DNA from: Flavobacteriales bacterium
GTDB lineage: Bacteria; Bacteroidota; Bacteroidia; UBA10329
Assembly: GCA_016124845.1 (NCBI GenBank)
Contig: WGMW01000061.1
Span: 1-35,330, forward strand
Reading direction: 5' to 3'
Length of the DNA stretch: 35,330 bases
Below the pieces are notes generated by a model, which searched no databases, had not been told where the DNA came from, and saw nothing but the letters and a program-made list of their open reading frames with translations. Shown here one piece after another: positions 34,332 to 35,330 of the stretch. Within the stretch, counting starts at the first letter, position 1, and each line of letters opens with the position of its first letter. A program made the translations under genes and the position numbers.

Positions 34332-34480
34332 CGGCCCTTTAGGTTGTTGTAGCGGATGTTGTAGCTCATCACCTTCAGGGCATTCTGCGCCAATGAACTG
34401 CTATGGCAAACGAGTAGCGAAAGGCCGATGAGAAACGCGACCATCGGACGGAATAAACGCAAGGGTTGGTGCGGCATCAT
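34319..34480 (-). pseudogene. Truncated duplicate of the EEP gene 5' end
   Basis: A 53-codon frame starting with two ATGs. It reads like the EEP signal peptide and first motif (LRLFR, FLIGLSLLVCHSSSLAQ, VMSYNIRYNN), then leaves homology after NN and ends at a TGA (LKGRWHT). The signal peptide and motif I are kept and all later catalytic motifs are absent, so it cannot be an active EEP enzyme. It has about a dozen residue differences from the intact gene and no internal stop, so the duplication is not brand new. If expressed it would release only a short peptide. Confidence 0.75.
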
Positions 34481-34552
34481 GTAGCGGTGAAATTAATGGA
34501 ATACCGCAATTGGCGATTTGATGCCGCCACATGGTCATCGAAACTTAACGGT
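34342..34552. repeat. 211-base direct repeat, copy 2
   Basis: Gapless counterpart of 33553-33763, including the EEP upstream region. Homology ends sharply on the left at 34342, apart from a possible gapped GCCATC extension, and on the right after AACTTAACGGT at 34552. No target-site duplication, transposase or inverted ends were seen, so a mobile element is not supported. Confidence 0.9.
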
Positions 34553-34614
34553 GAGTTTCTGTCTTCAGGTTGCCACAGTTACCATTACATGGAAAAGGTC
34601 GATTGAAGGCCAGG

Positions 34615-35190
34615 TCACTCTTTCACTACTTTGCTTATTTGCGGTTTTCCGTTGATAGTGTAAGCTTCAATCAGATACATACCAGTAGGTAGGGAAGAGA
34701 GGTCGGTCTGCCAACGGTTGAAGGAGTCTCTTTGCAGGGACTGAAGCCTTCGGCCAGCAAGGTCGGTGAGCCATACTTGAGTAAGTGGAGTGTTGGCCTT
34801 CACAGTGACCGTATTCTGAACGGGATTGGGATAGATATTCGCTTTAGGTTTTTCTACTGAACCTACATCTACATACCCTGTGTAGGTGTAGTAATAATCA
34901 GTAATGCTGATACAATCTGCACTGTCTGAACTCATTTTGATCCAAGCGTCAATTAACCTTATCTGGTCGGTGATTTTCACAAAGAGGTATTTGTTCGACT
35001 GACCAAACCAATACCCTTCAATATGATCGAGTGTTGGTACTACTACATCCGTTTCCCGACTGTAAAGGGTGACCGTTTGATCTGACATTGCGGTTGTATC
35101 CAGATCGTAGTTCACGCTGTCTGAAACTTCAGCAAATGTTGTGGTTCCTGCGGTTGCTATGCGAGTTTCTCCTACCGGGGACATTTGCAT
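34615..35190 (-). CDS. Fragment of a T9SS type A cargo protein (C-terminal sorting domain, no signal peptide)
   Basis: 191 residues. Residues about 115-191 are a type A T9SS sorting domain: ANIYPNPVQNTVTV, VWLTDLAGRRLQSL, SLPTGMYLIEAYT and a terminal ISKVVKE. The upstream 110 residues (IEGYWFGQSNKYLFVKITDQ) are not recognised. T9SS cargo must first pass the Sec system, yet no signal peptide is present, and a TAG stop lies five codons before the ATG. I therefore read it as the 3' part of a larger secreted protein whose 5' part was lost, or whose frame is broken near 35190-35205. It lies beside other rearrangement scars. Confidence 0.65.
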   Translation of the reverse strand: MQMSPVGETRIATAGTTTFAEVSDSVNYDLDTTAMSDQTVTLYSRETDVVVPTLDHIEGYWFGQSNKYLFVKITDQIRLIDAWIKMSSDSADCISITDYYYTYTGYVDVGSVEKPKANIYPNPVQNTVTVKANTPLTQVWLTDLAGRRLQSLQRDSFNRWQTDLSSLPTGMYLIEAYTINGKPQISKVVKE

Positions 35191-35330
35191 ACGCGCGTCT
35201 CCCTATAACGGATGGCAAGATAATTGAAACCCTTACAAATAAAGGATTGTAGCATGAATTTGATAGCGATACATAGAAAATACAATACACAGAAAAAGTG
35301 TATTCAATTACTGGAAGAAATACGCTGGAA
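35191..35330. other. Right-hand edge, no gene recognised
   Basis: These 140 bases are AT-rich and contain stops in all frames that could extend the T9SS fragment. I see no promoter, repeat partner or signal-peptide coding here. It may be the junction where the missing 5' part of the preceding fragment was lost. Confidence 0.4.

Noticed and set aside
33553-34552. Insertion sequence or composite transposon bounded by the 211-base direct repeats
   Set aside because: There is no transposase, no terminal inverted repeats and no target-site duplication; the repeats are pieces of the EEP gene.
33700-35330. Integron-like cassette array (several short same-strand frames and recurring TAACGG / GTTAAGT motifs)
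   Set aside because: The motifs lack a partner core site at attC distance and no suitable folded structure was found; the recurrence at 33758 and 34547 is explained by the 211-base duplication.
1-35330. tRNA, rRNA or known riboswitches
   Set aside because: No cloverleaf-like segments with the conserved T-loop, rRNA-like blocks or recognisable aptamer cores were seen on reading both strands; a covariance search was not possible.

Overview
The window is very probably from a member of the Bacteroidota, most likely a Flavobacteriales-type marine or freshwater gliding lineage. The evidence is a 1676-residue protein with SprB-type repeats and a type B type IX secretion (T9SS) sorting domain, a second protein ending in a type A T9SS sorting domain, an OlsF/GlsB-like aminolipid acyltransferase pair, YfhO and TMTC-like membrane proteins, almost no Shine-Dalgarno sequences, and frequent TTG starts. 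No rRNA, tRNA, CRISPR array, integrase or transposase was seen.

Region 1 (1-6847, + strand) is a surface-fibre locus. It holds the 3' part of a collagen-like protein (Gly-X-Y repeats ending in a DUF1566-type domain). Two tandem paralogues of about 840 residues follow, with a signal peptide, long YadA-head-like 'AIG' repeats, an S74-type chaperone domain and a helical tail. Region 2 (6867-12837, + strand) is a tightly packed run: a small exported thioredoxin-fold protein without CxxC, a TMTC-like membrane protein with TPRs, a second multi-pass membrane protein, and a second TMTC-like/TPR protein. Several genes overlap by 4 bases.

Region 3 (12834-24764) looks like a cell-surface glycan locus. 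A five-gene minus-strand operon, read from 19523 down to 12834, encodes a GT4 glycosyltransferase, a His-bearing multi-pass membrane protein, a lipoprotein, a YfhO-family membrane protein and an exported glucuronyl C5-epimerase-like protein. Diverging from it on the + strand are a GT2 polyprenyl-phosphate-type glycosyltransferase, an FAD oxidoreductase and a paralogue of the region 2 membrane protein. A PAPS-type sulfotransferase converges on these. Epimerase plus sulfotransferase in one locus suggests a sulfated uronic-acid polymer, but the substrate is inferred.

Region 4 (25310-30340) is the giant T9SS-exported repeat protein, preceded by a 545-base non-coding stretch. Region 5 (30454-32848) is a two-gene acyltransferase operon, probably for N,O-diacyl amino-acid lipids; the N-terminal acyltransferase domain of the first protein has lost its catalytic motifs. 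Region 6 (32831-35330, mostly minus strand) has an exported endonuclease/exonuclease/phosphatase (EEP)-family protein. Next to it is a degraded accessory patch with a 211-base direct duplication of the 5' end of that gene, a small membrane-protein ORF, a mini-ORF and a signal-peptide-less fragment of a T9SS cargo.

The most interesting points are: (i) the periplasmic C5-epimerase and cytosolic sulfotransferase pair; (ii) two TMTC-like GT-C candidates in one operon; (iii) perfectly covarying extra cysteine pairs in the SprB repeats; (iv) the OlsF-like protein with a catalytically eroded O-acyltransferase half next to an intact PlsC; and (v) the tandem trimeric-fibre genes with no visible outer-membrane anchor.
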